Source: Bacteroidota bacterium
Lineage (GTDB): Bacteria > Bacteroidota > Bacteroidia > Chitinophagales > Saprospiraceae
NCBI GenBank assembly: GCA_018222965.1
Contig: JAAEZH010000004.1
Coordinates: 94,522 to 158,521 of the forward strand
Length of the DNA: 64,000 bases
Reading direction: 5' to 3'
Part shown: positions 8,062-17,246 of the stretch, in pieces
Position numbering within the stretch: position 1 is the stretch's first letter
Layout: every line of letters begins with the position of its first letter
Notes under the pieces: generated by a model
What the model was told of the DNA's origin: nothing
The model's input: only the letters and a program-made list of their open reading frames with translations
The model's database searches: none
Made by a program: the position numbers and the translations under genes

Positions 8062-9069
8062 ATGTTGAAAATCGATATGCACACCCATATCATTCCGGAA
8101 AAACTTCCTCGTTTCACCGATAAGTTCGGATACGGAGATTTCATCTATCTCGATCACCACAAACCCGGATTTGCCAAAATGATGAAAGGGCATAAATTCT
8201 TCCGGGAAATTGAAGCCAATTGCTGGGATCCTCAGATTCGGATCGATGAATACGCCGGGAATAAGACACAGGTACAGGTGGTTTGCACCATTCCGGTTAT
8301 GTTTTCCTACTGGGCCAAACCTGCTGATACCCTGGAGTTGTCGCGTTTTCTCAATGACGACCTCGCTCAGTTGGTGGCAGATCACCCGAAGCATTATATT
8401 GGTTTGGGTACGGTGCCCATGCAGGACACGGAACTGGCTATTCAGGAATTGCGTCGATGTAAGGAAATCGGACTGGTTGGCATCCAGATAGGTTCCAATA
8501 TCAATGACCTCAACCTCAACGAACCACAGTTCTTCCCAATCTTCGAAGCTTGTCAGGAATTGGGCATGGCTGTTTTGGTACACCCCTGGAATATGATGGG
8601 TTTTGACTCCATGGAGAAATACTGGCTGCCCTGGTTGGTGGGGATGCCGGCTGAAACTTCCCGGGCTATTTGTTCGCTGATCTTCGGAGGTGTTTTTGAA
8701 CGCTTGCCAAAGCTGCGCTGCAATTTTGCACATGCCGGCGGTTCCTTTTTACCTACCATCGGACGTATTGAGCACGGATATAATTGTCGGCCGGATCTGG
8801 TAGCTGTCGACAATGATGTCAATCCGCGAGAATATCTTGGAAAATTTTGGGTAGATTGTATTACCCACGATCCGGTTATGCTAAAATACATACTGGATAC
8901 CGTAGGAACCAACAAAGTAACGCTTGGATCGGACTATCCTTTCCCGCTTGGTGATCTTGATATTGGTGCCTTTATTGAGGAAATGAATTTGGACAAAGAG
9001 GTCGTGGAAGGTATTTTCTGCGACAACACTCTTGACTGGCTGGACCTGGATAAGAAGGATTATTTGTAA
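8062..9069 (+). CDS. 2-amino-3-carboxymuconate-6-semialdehyde decarboxylase (ACMSD)
   Basis: 335 residues, the usual ACMSD length. Amidohydrolase-fold metal ligands are all present: His7 and His9 (MHTHIIPEK), His174 (VLVHPWNMMG), His224 (FAHAGGS) and Asp291 (LGSDYPFPLG). The HPWNMMG and SDYPFPLGD stretches are characteristic of ACMSD rather than other amidohydrolases. The enzyme decarboxylates ACMS to 2-aminomuconate semialdehyde, which diverts the kynurenine pathway away from quinolinate and NAD synthesis toward catabolism. No other kynurenine-pathway gene is nearby. Transcribed alone after the terminator at 7939-8007. Confidence 0.93.
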   Translation: MLKIDMHTHIIPEKLPRFTDKFGYGDFIYLDHHKPGFAKMMKGHKFFREIEANCWDPQIRIDEYAGNKTQVQVVCTIPVMFSYWAKPADTLELSRFLNDDLAQLVADHPKHYIGLGTVPMQDTELAIQELRRCKEIGLVGIQIGSNINDLNLNEPQFFPIFEACQELGMAVLVHPWNMMGFDSMEKYWLPWLVGMPAETSRAICSLIFGGVFERLPKLRCNFAHAGGSFLPTIGRIEHGYNCRPDLVAVDNDVNPREYLGKFWVDCITHDPVMLKYILDTVGTNKVTLGSDYPFPLGDLDIGAFIEEMNLDKEVVEGIFCDNTLDWLDLDKKDYL

Positions 9070-9183
9070 AAGAAACACAATGCGGGTATTTTAAACTTCT
9101 GCTAACAAGTATTATGTTTTTGGTAAGCATCCATCTGCTCTGAATGGATTTCCTTTGTACTAAACATCCAAAATCAATTACTC

Positions 9184-9813
9184 ATGAAGCAGTTTTTCAC
9201 CCTTTCAGTACTGGCCCTTTTATTATTTGGAGCTTGTGGCCCAACCGTATATTTGGCTCCTTCGTTTGATTCGGCGACAGCCAGCCATGACGTCATCGCG
9301 CTGATCCCTTTTGATGTCGTTTTTACCAGCGACAAGATTCGGGAAGAAACACCTCAGGAAGTGGTCTGGGAAATGGAAGCCAATACCGGCTATGCCATGC
9401 AGGATGAAGCCTTCTCCTATCTTTTAAATGAAATTTCCCGCGGACGTGTAAATATTGAACTGCAGGATATTGAACGTACCAATCGCATTCTTGCCGATCA
9501 GGGACTTTCCTACATCGACCTACGCAGCATCCCCAAAGAAGAACTTTCAAAAATGCTGGGCGTCGATGCCGTGATTACAGGCAAAGCAGAAGTAGACAAA
9601 CCTTTTGATGAAGCCGCTGCTGCAGCTCTGGGTATTGTATTTGGTGTGTGGACAGCCACGAATACGGTTCAAACGACCCTCAATTTGCACAATGGCGTTG
9701 ATGGGAAACTGCTTTGGCGATACGATTATGCGGCATCCGGATCCGTGGGATCTTCTACAGAGACACTGACCCGTGCGCTGATGCGCAATGCCTCTAAGCG
9801 GTTTCCGTATTGA
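9184..9813 (+). CDS. Lipoprotein, CsgG/LpoB- or GNA1162-like
   Basis: 209 residues. Signal peptide with lipobox LLLFGAC (Cys18). The mature part alternates strands and helices: VIALIPFDVVF, a helix containing YAMQDEAFSYLLNEI, then LGVDAVITGKAEV, and a late TTLNLHNGVDGKLLWRYDY strand pair. The pattern 'regulated strand, partner search helix, LxVDAVITG' resembles the anticodon-binding-like fold of CsgG, LpoB and DUF799/GNA1162 lipoproteins, which act in outer-membrane transport or as activators of envelope enzymes. That match is by impression only. The gene stands alone between ACMSD and trhO. Confidence 0.6.
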   Translation: MKQFFTLSVLALLLFGACGPTVYLAPSFDSATASHDVIALIPFDVVFTSDKIREETPQEVVWEMEANTGYAMQDEAFSYLLNEISRGRVNIELQDIERTNRILADQGLSYIDLRSIPKEELSKMLGVDAVITGKAEVDKPFDEAAAAALGIVFGVWTATNTVQTTLNLHNGVDGKLLWRYDYAASGSVGSSTETLTRALMRNASKRFPY

Positions 9814-9900
9814 TTGATTTGGGAAGTTGTGAAAAGTGAATTCGGTTAGCCAGGGAATTAAACATTAATACATAAGAATTAAAAATTAGTAATTCCTCAT

Positions 9901-9908
9901 TATCTTTG
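9901..9908 (+). promoter_or_regulatory. Bacteroidota-type -7 promoter box for trhO
   Basis: TATCTTTG fits the TAnnTTTG consensus recognised by the Bacteroidota housekeeping sigma factor. It lies 80 bp before the trhO ATG and 8 bp before the hairpin at 9916. No good -33 TTTG is visible. Confidence 0.4.
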
Positions 9909-9915
9909 CGGCGTT

Positions 9916-9941
9916 CGGGCAAAAGGACAGTCTTTTGCCCG
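9916..9941 (+). promoter_or_regulatory. Hairpin in the trhO 5' leader
   Basis: A perfect 10-bp stem, CGGGCAAAAG / CTTTTGCCCG, with a 6-nt loop. It lies where transcription from the box at 9901-9908 would begin. No T tract follows, so it is not a simple terminator; it would sit at the very 5' end of the mRNA. Confidence 0.5.
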
Positions 9942-9987
9942 TCCGGCATTCAGCAAGCTTGCAACTTGCCACGAAAACCCGGTAACC

Positions 9988-11028
9988 ATGCGACTGTATA
10001 ATGTAGTAAACAGTGAGGAGTTGAAAAAGCGCCTCCTGGAAAGCGACGAAGAACGAGTAACGCTTTCTTTTTACCGATATGCGAAAATCGGTAACCCGGA
10101 TTTTTTTCGGGATCATCTCTACCTGCTTTTTTCTGAAGTAGGTGTTTTCGGACGGATCTATGTTGCTCATGAAGGGGTAAACGGACAGATCTCCGTTCCC
10201 AGAGAAAACATGGATGCTTTTATTGAAGCGAAGGATTCGATTACCTTCCTGCAAAACATCCGACTCAATTTTGCGATCGAAGACGATGGCAAGTCCTTTT
10301 TTAAGTTGAAGATTAAGGTGCGTCCGAAGATTGTAGCAGATGGCCTGGATGACGCCAGTTTTGATGTAACCGATCGGGGTGTACACCTGGATGCTGTTAC
10401 TTTCAATGAGATTACGGATAATCCGGATACCATCATTGTGGATATGCGCAACCACTACGAGAGTGAAGTGGGGCATTTTGAAAATGCCATAACGCCCGAT
10501 GTGGAAACTTTCCGCGAGTCTTTGCCGATTGTGGAGGAGATGCTGGAAGGCAAAAAGGACAAACCTCTTGTGATGTACTGTACCGGCGGAATCCGCTGCG
10601 AAAAAGCCAGCGCTTACTTTAAGCATAAAGGCTTTCGGGAAGTGTATCAGCTCGATGGGGGAATCATTGAATATGCCCGTCAGGTAGAGCAGAAAGGACT
10701 ACCCAATAAATTCCGCGGGAAGAACTTTGTTTTTGATGAGCGAATGGGCGAAAGCATCAACGGTGAAGTGATCGCCAAATGCCATCAATGTGGGGAGCCT
10801 TGCGATACCCATGTCAATTGTGCCAATGAATATTGCCACATTCTCTTTATCCAATGCGAGAAATGCGCAGAAAAATATGCAGACTGCTGTTCTGTAAAGT
10901 GCCGCGATTTTCGCAAATTGCCGATAGATGAACAGGAAACCCTTCGTATAACCACCGAATTCAACGGTACCAGGTTTGGCAAAGGGCGGTATAAGGCGCT
11001 GCATCAGCATGAGAAACTGACTGAATAG
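9988..11028 (+). CDS. trhO: tRNA uridine(34) hydroxylase TrhO (rhodanese-related, YceA family)
   Basis: 346 residues, close to the ~350 of E. coli TrhO. There is an N-terminal ferredoxin-like acylphosphatase-type domain (FYRYAKIGNP, FGRIYVAHEGVNGQIS), a rhodanese domain with catalytic Cys198 in YCTGGIRCEK, and a C-terminal cysteine-rich region (about residues 261-305: CHQCGEPC, CANEYC, CEKCAEKYADCC) that probably binds zinc. TrhO hydroxylates U34 of certain tRNAs to 5-hydroxyuridine, the precursor of mo5U/cmo5U-type wobble bases, using prephenate-dependent or oxygen-dependent chemistry. Its leader carries a strong hairpin. Confidence 0.92.
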   Translation: MRLYNVVNSEELKKRLLESDEERVTLSFYRYAKIGNPDFFRDHLYLLFSEVGVFGRIYVAHEGVNGQISVPRENMDAFIEAKDSITFLQNIRLNFAIEDDGKSFFKLKIKVRPKIVADGLDDASFDVTDRGVHLDAVTFNEITDNPDTIIVDMRNHYESEVGHFENAITPDVETFRESLPIVEEMLEGKKDKPLVMYCTGGIRCEKASAYFKHKGFREVYQLDGGIIEYARQVEQKGLPNKFRGKNFVFDERMGESINGEVIAKCHQCGEPCDTHVNCANEYCHILFIQCEKCAEKYADCCSVKCRDFRKLPIDEQETLRITTEFNGTRFGKGRYKALHQHEKLTE

Positions 11029-11125
11029 TTTTTAATTCTTGATTTTTAGTTTTTAATTATAATTTAAAATCTAAGAATTAAAAATTCAATTTCCTGTTCC
11101 TCCATTACATTAACCATATCATCTT

Positions 11126-13252
11126 ATGGCAAAAAAGAAAAGCAACAGGAAACAGAAAAGTAAATCGGTAAAAGCAAGTCTGAAAATTCAACAGCCCCAA
11201 GGCTGGTTGGGCAATCGGAAATTGCAGGCGGGCTTGCTTTTTTGTCTGGGCTTTTTGCTTTATGCCAATTCCCTGTCGAATGGTTTTGCTTCTGATGATG
11301 CGATCGTCATTACGCAAAATGCATTTACAAAACAGGGCCTGGAAGGATTTGATGAGATCCTGAAGTACGATACCTTCCGTGGTTTTTTTAATAAGGAGGA
11401 TAAAGACAAACTGGTTGTGGGCGGACGGTATCGTCCGCTTACGCTATTGATGTTTGCGACCGAGTATGAGCTCTTTGGAGAAAACCCGCTGGTTGGGCAT
11501 TTGATCAACTGCCTGCTTTATGCACTTACCGCCGTTCTGTTTTATTTCTTTTTATTTCGAATGCTGCATCCCAAAAAGGGAGCCCATTTTGCGACCTGGG
11601 TAGCTCTTGCTGCCAGCCTGATTTTTGTGGCCCATCCGCTTCATACAGAGGCTGTGGCCAACATCAAAGGCCGGGATGAGATTATGGCATTCCTTGGAGG
11701 TGTTGCTGCTTTGTGGGCCTTACTTAAAGCCTGGGATTCTGAGTCAAAAGGCTTGTGGTATGGAGCTTCTGCTGTATTTCTATTGCTGGGTCTCTTCTCG
11801 AAAGAGCACATCATAACCTTGCTGGCTGTCGGGCCTTTAATGCTCTATTATTTTCGCGATGCAAAACCGGGTGTGGCACTTGTGCGCAGCTGGCCGATAT
11901 GGGCGGCAAGCCTGGTGTTTTTGGTCATTCGCGGGCAGGTTCTGGGATGGAGCCTGGGCGATCCCGGTGGGGAGTTGATGAATAACCCCTTTCTGGTTTT
12001 GGAGGGTGGACAGTATGTTTCTATGCCTTTCGGCGAAAAGTATGCTACCATCCTTTATACCCTGGGTAAGTATTTACAGCTGTTGGTTTTTCCCTGGCCG
12101 CTGACACATGATTATTATCCGCGGCACATCGAAGTAATGAGCTTTGGGGACCCGTTAGTGCTCCTGAGTTTGTTGTTGCATTTGGCCCTGGTTGCGGGAG
12201 CCATCTACAGCCTGCGCAAAAAGCAGGTATGGGGTTTTGGTATCTGGTTTTATCTGGCCACCTTATCCATCGTTTCAAATATCGTTTTTCCGGTTGGCAC
12301 CAATATGTCTGAACGATTTTTATACCTGCCTTCCGCCGGATTTTGCCTGAGTATCGCAGCGGTCCTGCACCACTATCTGCTTTCGCGGAAAGCGAAAGAA
12401 AAAGAAACAAAAGCACGGCAAAGTGCATTGATCCCCGTACTTGTTATTACAGCTGTTTTTGGCCTGCTCACTATTATTCGAAATCCCGTTTGGAAAGATG
12501 ATTATACGCTATTCACAACAGATGTCAGGGTTTCGGAGAATAGTGCCAAATTGCAAAACTCGGTAGGCGGACAAATTATTGAACGGGCAAAAGATCTGGA
12601 GGATGAAGCCCTTCGGCTAAAGCAATTAGAAGAAGCAATCAGCCATCTCCAAGAAGCACTCGAAATACATCCCTATTATAAATTTCCCTACCATTTAATG
12701 GGGAATGCAAATATTTATATGGGGAATAATCAGAAGGCTTTGGAGCATTACGATAAAGCCATTGCACTGGATCCTAATTTCATTGAAGCGATAAATAATA
12801 AAGGGGTTGCTTTTTTGAATTTAAATCAATTTGATCAGGCCTTCAATCAATTTGATGCGGCACTGGCTTTAGATCCGAATTATTCGGAAGCCAAACGCTA
12901 TCGAGCCATCGCCAGTCGGGAAGCCGGCCAATTTTATGGTGAAAAGCGAAACGATATTGCCACAGCTTTACGTTACTTATTAGAGGCAGAGCAACAAATG
13001 CCAAATGATTTTGAAACGCTTCGCTTATTGGGAGTGGCTTATGGTACGCAAAGAAACACCCCAAAGGCGATAGCTTATTTTGAAAAAGCACTTCCTGTGG
13101 CTGCTTCCAACAAAGACAAAGCTGCGATACTACTGAACCTGGGCACTGCTTATTATGCAACGGATGAGGCGAAAGCCAATGCGTATTACAAGCGTGCACA
13201 GGAACTGGACCCAAGCATTTTACAACGACAACAAGCTACACCCGGACAATGA
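11126..13252 (+). CDS. GT-C type membrane glycosyltransferase-like protein with C-terminal TPRs
   Basis: 708 residues. The N-terminus is Lys/Ser-rich and cytoplasmic. About ten membrane helices occupy residues 30-450. The first extracytoplasmic loop has the Asp-Asp pair in SNGFASDDAIVI, and a later loop has HPLHTEAVANIKGRDE; both are hallmarks of GT-C enzymes related to protein O-mannosyltransferases and eukaryotic TMTC proteins. Residues 480-700 hold about five TPR units (for example YHLMGNANIYMGNNQKALEH). GT-C enzymes transfer sugars from lipid-linked donors to extracytoplasmic acceptors; the TPRs would select the acceptor. The gene overlaps the next one by four bases (ATGA), so translation is probably coupled. 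Confidence 0.78.
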   Translation: MAKKKSNRKQKSKSVKASLKIQQPQGWLGNRKLQAGLLFCLGFLLYANSLSNGFASDDAIVITQNAFTKQGLEGFDEILKYDTFRGFFNKEDKDKLVVGGRYRPLTLLMFATEYELFGENPLVGHLINCLLYALTAVLFYFFLFRMLHPKKGAHFATWVALAASLIFVAHPLHTEAVANIKGRDEIMAFLGGVAALWALLKAWDSESKGLWYGASAVFLLLGLFSKEHIITLLAVGPLMLYYFRDAKPGVALVRSWPIWAASLVFLVIRGQVLGWSLGDPGGELMNNPFLVLEGGQYVSMPFGEKYATILYTLGKYLQLLVFPWPLTHDYYPRHIEVMSFGDPLVLLSLLLHLALVAGAIYSLRKKQVWGFGIWFYLATLSIVSNIVFPVGTNMSERFLYLPSAGFCLSIAAVLHHYLLSRKAKEKETKARQSALIPVLVITAVFGLLTIIRNPVWKDDYTLFTTDVRVSENSAKLQNSVGGQIIERAKDLEDEALRLKQLEEAISHLQEALEIHPYYKFPYHLMGNANIYMGNNQKALEHYDKAIALDPNFIEAINNKGVAFLNLNQFDQAFNQFDAALALDPNYSEAKRYRAIASREAGQFYGEKRNDIATALRYLLEAEQQMPNDFETLRLLGVAYGTQRNTPKAIAYFEKALPVAASNKDKAAILLNLGTAYYATDEAKANAYYKRAQELDPSILQRQQATPGQ

Positions 13253-16200
13253 CCAAAAATTTTAAACTTCTCGGAGGTATTCTTATCCTTTTTTTCGGAC
13301 TCTTTGTGTTGCCTGCCTTTTTTTGGCAGCCATTACCCGGTGAGTCTACAGTCGATCCGGGAAGTATTTGGGTGGACTCTGTCTATGATTCTATGACGGA
13401 TGCCGAGCGGGTTGGCCAGCTTTTTATGGTCAGGGCACATTCGGATAAGGGGCCGGAACATGCCAGGCAGCTTGAAAAACTTATTCGTACTTACCATCTT
13501 GGCGGCCTCTGCTTTTTTCAGGGAACACCCGAGAAGCAGGCAGAAATGACCAACCACTTTCAGTTGATCTCCAAAACACCTTTGCTTATTTCAATGGATG
13601 CGGAGTGGGGGCTTGAGATGCGTTTTAAGCAAGACGCGATGGGCTATCCGAAGCAATTGACGCTTGGGGCCATTCGCGACAATCGATTGATTTATGATAT
13701 GGGGGCTGAGTTGGCCCGCCAATGCCGCCGCCTGGGCGTGCACATCAATTTTGCACCAGTAGCAGACGTAAATAACAATCCGAATAATCCGGTGATCAAT
13801 TATCGGTCATTCGGCGAAGACCGGATAAATGTGGCCGCCAAGTCCTATATGTATATGCTGGGAATGCAGGACCACGGCTTGATTGCCTGTGCGAAACACT
13901 TCCCCGGCCATGGCGATACCGATGTAGATTCGCATCTGGATCTGCCGGTCCTAACCCATCCGCGGCAGCGACTGGATAGTATTGAGCTGTTTCCTTTTGC
14001 GGTTTTGGCCGAGCAGGGAATCGGAAGCATGATGATTGCGCATCTGGCGGTTCCTTCGATAGATTCCACCTTCAATTTACCAACCTCGCTTTCAAAGCCT
14101 GCTATTGATGGGATCTTGCGGGAGGAAATGAATTATGAGGGCGTGGTGATTACCGACGGGCTGGGTATGAAGGGCGTGACCAAGCACCACGACCCGGGTG
14201 CGCTTGAAGTGGAAGCCATCAAAGCGGGCAATGACATTCTATTGCTTCCCGCAGATGTTCCGGCTGCTGCTTTGAAGTTGTTGGAGTTTATGAATAGCGA
14301 TTCCACCGGGCGTCAACGCATCGAAGAAAGCGTGAAGCGAATTTTGCGGATGAAGTATGAATTGGGGCTGACAGATACGCCGCAAGTTGTTGAAGAAGGT
14401 ATTCGTTCAGATATAAATTCTCCGGAAGCTTATGCCTTGCGGCGAAAGTTGATCCGCAATGCATTAACCCTGGTGCGTAATGGAAACGACTTGCTTCCTG
14501 TACAACAATTGGATACCCTTGATATGGCCAGCCTGAGTATTGGCGCAAATAAGGAAACGCACTTTCAGGCTCAACTTCGGCGCTATGCTCGCATGGATCA
14601 TTTGCAGGCCGATAAATCGCTGGGAGTAGACCGTCGTCGGGAGTTATTAAAAATACTGAGTACAAAGGATGTTGTTTTTGTCAGCCTGCACGATCTGAGC
14701 AGTTATGCCAGCAAAGAATTTGGCATCAGTAAAAGCGCGCGTGCCTTTATTGAAGATCTGAATAAACGTACCCGCGTGGTTCTGGTCCATTTTGGCAATC
14801 CTTACGCCCTGCGCTATTTTGATGAGGTTGATGTTGTTCTTCAGGCCTATGAAGAAGGTGCTGATTTTCAGGAGATAGCGGCGCAAGCCATTTTTGGAGC
14901 CATGCCGCTCCGTGGAACCTTGCCTGTTACCGCTTCCGCGAAAGCGAAGTTTGGCCAGGGCCTTCGCACGGCAGATCTGTATCGGCTGGGCTACGCACTT
15001 CCTGAAGAAGTCGGGATGTCTTCGCGTGTTTTAAAGAAAATAGATACCATCGCCTGGAATGCCATCGACAGTGGCGCAACACCCGGCTGTGTGGTGCTGG
15101 CAGTAAAAGATGGGCAGGTAGTATTTGAAAAGGCTTATGGGTACCACACCTATTCTAAAAGCCGCCGCACCCGAACGGAGGATCTCTACGATCTGGCTTC
15201 GGTGACAAAGATTGCAGCTACTACCGTTTCGGTAATGAAATTACATGAGCAGCAAAAGATTGGCGTTTTTGAGCCATTGAGTTGGTATCTGACGGAACTG
15301 GATTCGACCAATAAAAAGGATATAACCATTGAGCGGGTTATGGCTCATCGTGGCGGCCTGATTGCCTGGATTCCCTTTTATGAACAAACTGTTACACGCA
15401 GGGGGTATCCGAGTAAATCGTTTTATCAGGGGAGTCCGAGCAAGAGCTTCAATGTCGAAGTGGCGGAAAACCTGTTTATGCAATATGCATTTCGGGATAG
15501 TATTTATTCGCAGATATACAATTCCAGATTGACCACCAAAAAAGGGTATTGGTACAGTGATTTGGGTTTTTATATGTTGGCCCAATTGGTCGAGGAAGTA
15601 TCTCAACAGTCGATTGACCGCTACGTACAGGAAACGTTCTACCGACCTCTGGGAATGCAGTCAATGACTTACAATCCATTGCAGAAGTTTTCCAAAAGTA
15701 TGATTGTTCCGACGGAGGAGGATAATTACTTCCGACGCCGGCGCGTACACGGGCATGTGCACGATATGGGAGCAGCCATGCTGGGAGGCGTGAGCGGCCA
15801 TGCCGGGTTGTTTTCCAGCGCAAATGATGTCGCTATATTGATGCAGATGTTGTTGAATAAAGGCTATTACGGAGGCGAATTTATGCTTAGCCCGGAGGTG
15901 GTTAGTTTATTTACTTCGCGCTGCAGCGATTGCACCCGCCGGGGCATCGGATTTGACATGCGTCAGCTCGACTCCAACCAAAGCCTGAATATGTCCCATT
16001 TGGCCTCTGATCAAACCTTCGGTCATTTAGGCTTTACGGGCACGGCTGTTTGGGCTGATCCGGGAGAAAATCTTATTTATATTTTCCTTTCTAATCGCAC
16101 CTACCCAAGTATGAATAATCCCAAGTTGAATCGGATGGATATTCGTCCGAGGATACAAACGGTTTTATATCAGGCGATAGAGGAAAAGAGCAAGAGTTGA
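13249..16200 (+). CDS. GH3 beta-N-acetylhexosaminidase (NagZ-like) fused to a class C beta-lactamase-like serine hydrolase
   Basis: 983 residues with a signal or anchor segment (residues 5-28). Residues 50-375 are a GH3 domain with the NagZ-type signature KHFPGHGDTDVDSH (216-229) and the nucleophile Asp303 in VITDGLGM. A C-terminal GH3-like subdomain runs to about 585. Residues 592-983 are a beta-lactamase/DD-peptidase fold with SVTK (Ser651, Lys654), YSD (769-771) and the HLG triad region (926-928). NagZ removes GlcNAc from muropeptides, so the pair suggests cell-wall recycling or remodelling outside the cytoplasm. The fusion is widespread in Bacteroidota. It overlaps the GT-C gene upstream by four bases. 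Confidence 0.9.
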   Translation: MTKNFKLLGGILILFFGLFVLPAFFWQPLPGESTVDPGSIWVDSVYDSMTDAERVGQLFMVRAHSDKGPEHARQLEKLIRTYHLGGLCFFQGTPEKQAEMTNHFQLISKTPLLISMDAEWGLEMRFKQDAMGYPKQLTLGAIRDNRLIYDMGAELARQCRRLGVHINFAPVADVNNNPNNPVINYRSFGEDRINVAAKSYMYMLGMQDHGLIACAKHFPGHGDTDVDSHLDLPVLTHPRQRLDSIELFPFAVLAEQGIGSMMIAHLAVPSIDSTFNLPTSLSKPAIDGILREEMNYEGVVITDGLGMKGVTKHHDPGALEVEAIKAGNDILLLPADVPAAALKLLEFMNSDSTGRQRIEESVKRILRMKYELGLTDTPQVVEEGIRSDINSPEAYALRRKLIRNALTLVRNGNDLLPVQQLDTLDMASLSIGANKETHFQAQLRRYARMDHLQADKSLGVDRRRELLKILSTKDVVFVSLHDLSSYASKEFGISKSARAFIEDLNKRTRVVLVHFGNPYALRYFDEVDVVLQAYEEGADFQEIAAQAIFGAMPLRGTLPVTASAKAKFGQGLRTADLYRLGYALPEEVGMSSRVLKKIDTIAWNAIDSGATPGCVVLAVKDGQVVFEKAYGYHTYSKSRRTRTEDLYDLASVTKIAATTVSVMKLHEQQKIGVFEPLSWYLTELDSTNKKDITIERVMAHRGGLIAWIPFYEQTVTRRGYPSKSFYQGSPSKSFNVEVAENLFMQYAFRDSIYSQIYNSRLTTKKGYWYSDLGFYMLAQLVEEVSQQSIDRYVQETFYRPLGMQSMTYNPLQKFSKSMIVPTEEDNYFRRRRVHGHVHDMGAAMLGGVSGHAGLFSSANDVAILMQMLLNKGYYGGEFMLSPEVVSLFTSRCSDCTRRGIGFDMRQLDSNQSLNMSHLASDQTFGHLGFTGTAVWADPGENLIYIFLSNRTYPSMNNPKLNRMDIRPRIQTVLYQAIEEKSKS

Positions 16201-16226
16201 TATTTATCTCCTCAGATAATAGCAAG

Positions 16227-16415
16227 ATGAGCACAAGGATTTTAGTCATTTGCTGCCTTGTTTTTTGCTTCTTTTTGGGAAGCATAAGCAATATTGAGGC
16301 ACCCTCTTTCAAGTATAAGAAGAAACTCGAGAAGCATGTATTCAAAGAAGCAAATGGAAGGCTCAACTACGACCTGCAGTTTGACGAAAGCGACCAGTTT
16401 ATGAAATCCCGCTGA
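16227..16415 (+). CDS. Small exported protein of unknown function
   Basis: 62 residues from ATG 16227. A hydrophobic signal peptide (ILVICCLVFCFFLGSIS) is followed by a short charged stretch rich in Lys and Asp. It begins 26 bp after the GH3-fusion stop and ends 5 bp before the stop of the convergent barrel gene, so it could be the last gene of that operon. A longer version from 16197, overlapping the upstream gene, would put a charged segment in front of the signal and is less likely. No family recognised. Confidence 0.42.
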   Translation: MSTRILVICCLVFCFFLGSISNIEAPSFKYKKKLEKHVFKEANGRLNYDLQFDESDQFMKSR

Positions 16416-16420
16416 TTGTA

Positions 16421-17125
16421 TTAGTTGATGCCCCCTGAGCCGGTGCCAACACCTCTCAGTCCGCCGAAATAGTACCGGATACCAATTGAAAAATCAAAAG
16501 CATGCGTAATTGTTTTGGATTCCCGCACTTCATTTTCTAATTGAATTTCACTTTTACTTTGGGCATAATTATATCGGAAAATTGTTTCGAGTGCCATGCC
16601 GTTTTGAGCAAAAATGGTGTAGCCAGGACCAATACCAAGTGTAGTCAGACTGTTGTCGACTTCAAAAATTTCTTCGCCCGACCGAATGGAATTGTCTGAG
16701 CTTCCGAAGCCAAATGTACTAGACAGAAAGAAAGACTGATTGTGTCTAATGGGGAGGTAAATCCGAGCGAAGGGACCGAAGAGAACATCCAAATTAGAAC
16801 TCTCTACGGTTGTGGTGTTGGGGTCATTGATATTGATTGGTGCTTCTGTTTCATTTGATATGAGTTCCATTCCCAGTCCGAGAGCGAAATTATTGGTTAG
16901 GAAGTAGCCAATTCCGGGATTTAGGTTTAACTGGTAGGCCGTTCCGCCATCCAGGTTTGTACCGACTGAATTAATGTCTACGGTTGAGGTAGCAGTGGAA
17001 AATCCAAAGCCTGAACCAATGAAGAAATTTCTGCCCGCGGAATAATCATAACTTTGCATTTGGGCAGAAGCAAAGGAGAAACAAAGGAAGCTAAGAAAGG
17101 CGGTTAATGCAACAAGCTTTTTCAT
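16421..17125 (-). CDS. Outer-membrane beta-barrel protein (OmpX/PF13505-like)
   Basis: 234 residues. Signal peptide MKKLVALTAFLSFLCFSFASAQ. The mature chain is built of alternating short amphipathic strands ending in aromatic residues (RNFFIGSGFGFSTATS, AYQLNLNPGIGYFLTNN, FSIGIRYYFGG), consistent with an eight-stranded barrel. A Gly/Ser-rich tail follows the last strand. These small barrels are common Bacteroidota surface proteins of unspecified function. Divergent from the DUF1648 gene, with 121 bp between them. Confidence 0.75.
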   Translation of the reverse strand: MKKLVALTAFLSFLCFSFASAQMQSYDYSAGRNFFIGSGFGFSTATSTVDINSVGTNLDGGTAYQLNLNPGIGYFLTNNFALGLGMELISNETEAPININDPNTTTVESSNLDVLFGPFARIYLPIRHNQSFFLSSTFGFGSSDNSIRSGEEIFEVDNSLTTLGIGPGYTIFAQNGMALETIFRYNYAQSKSEIQLENEVRESKTITHAFDFSIGIRYYFGGLRGVGTGSGGIN

Positions 17126-17246
17126 ATATGTTTTTTTAGGTTTTATTTATAGAAAGGGTATACCTGCTTTTTGTTCGGGTTTTTAATTTTGGATTGTATT
17201 TTTCGGTTTTGCCCTAACCATAGATTTTCGATATAAAAATAACCGT

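Noticed and set aside
9860..11110. AT-rich AAGAATTAAAAATT stretches on both sides of trhO as possible mobile-element ends
   Set aside because: Such short AT-rich sequences also occur near 22.58 kb and 23.28 kb without any bounded element; they are too simple to support a claim.
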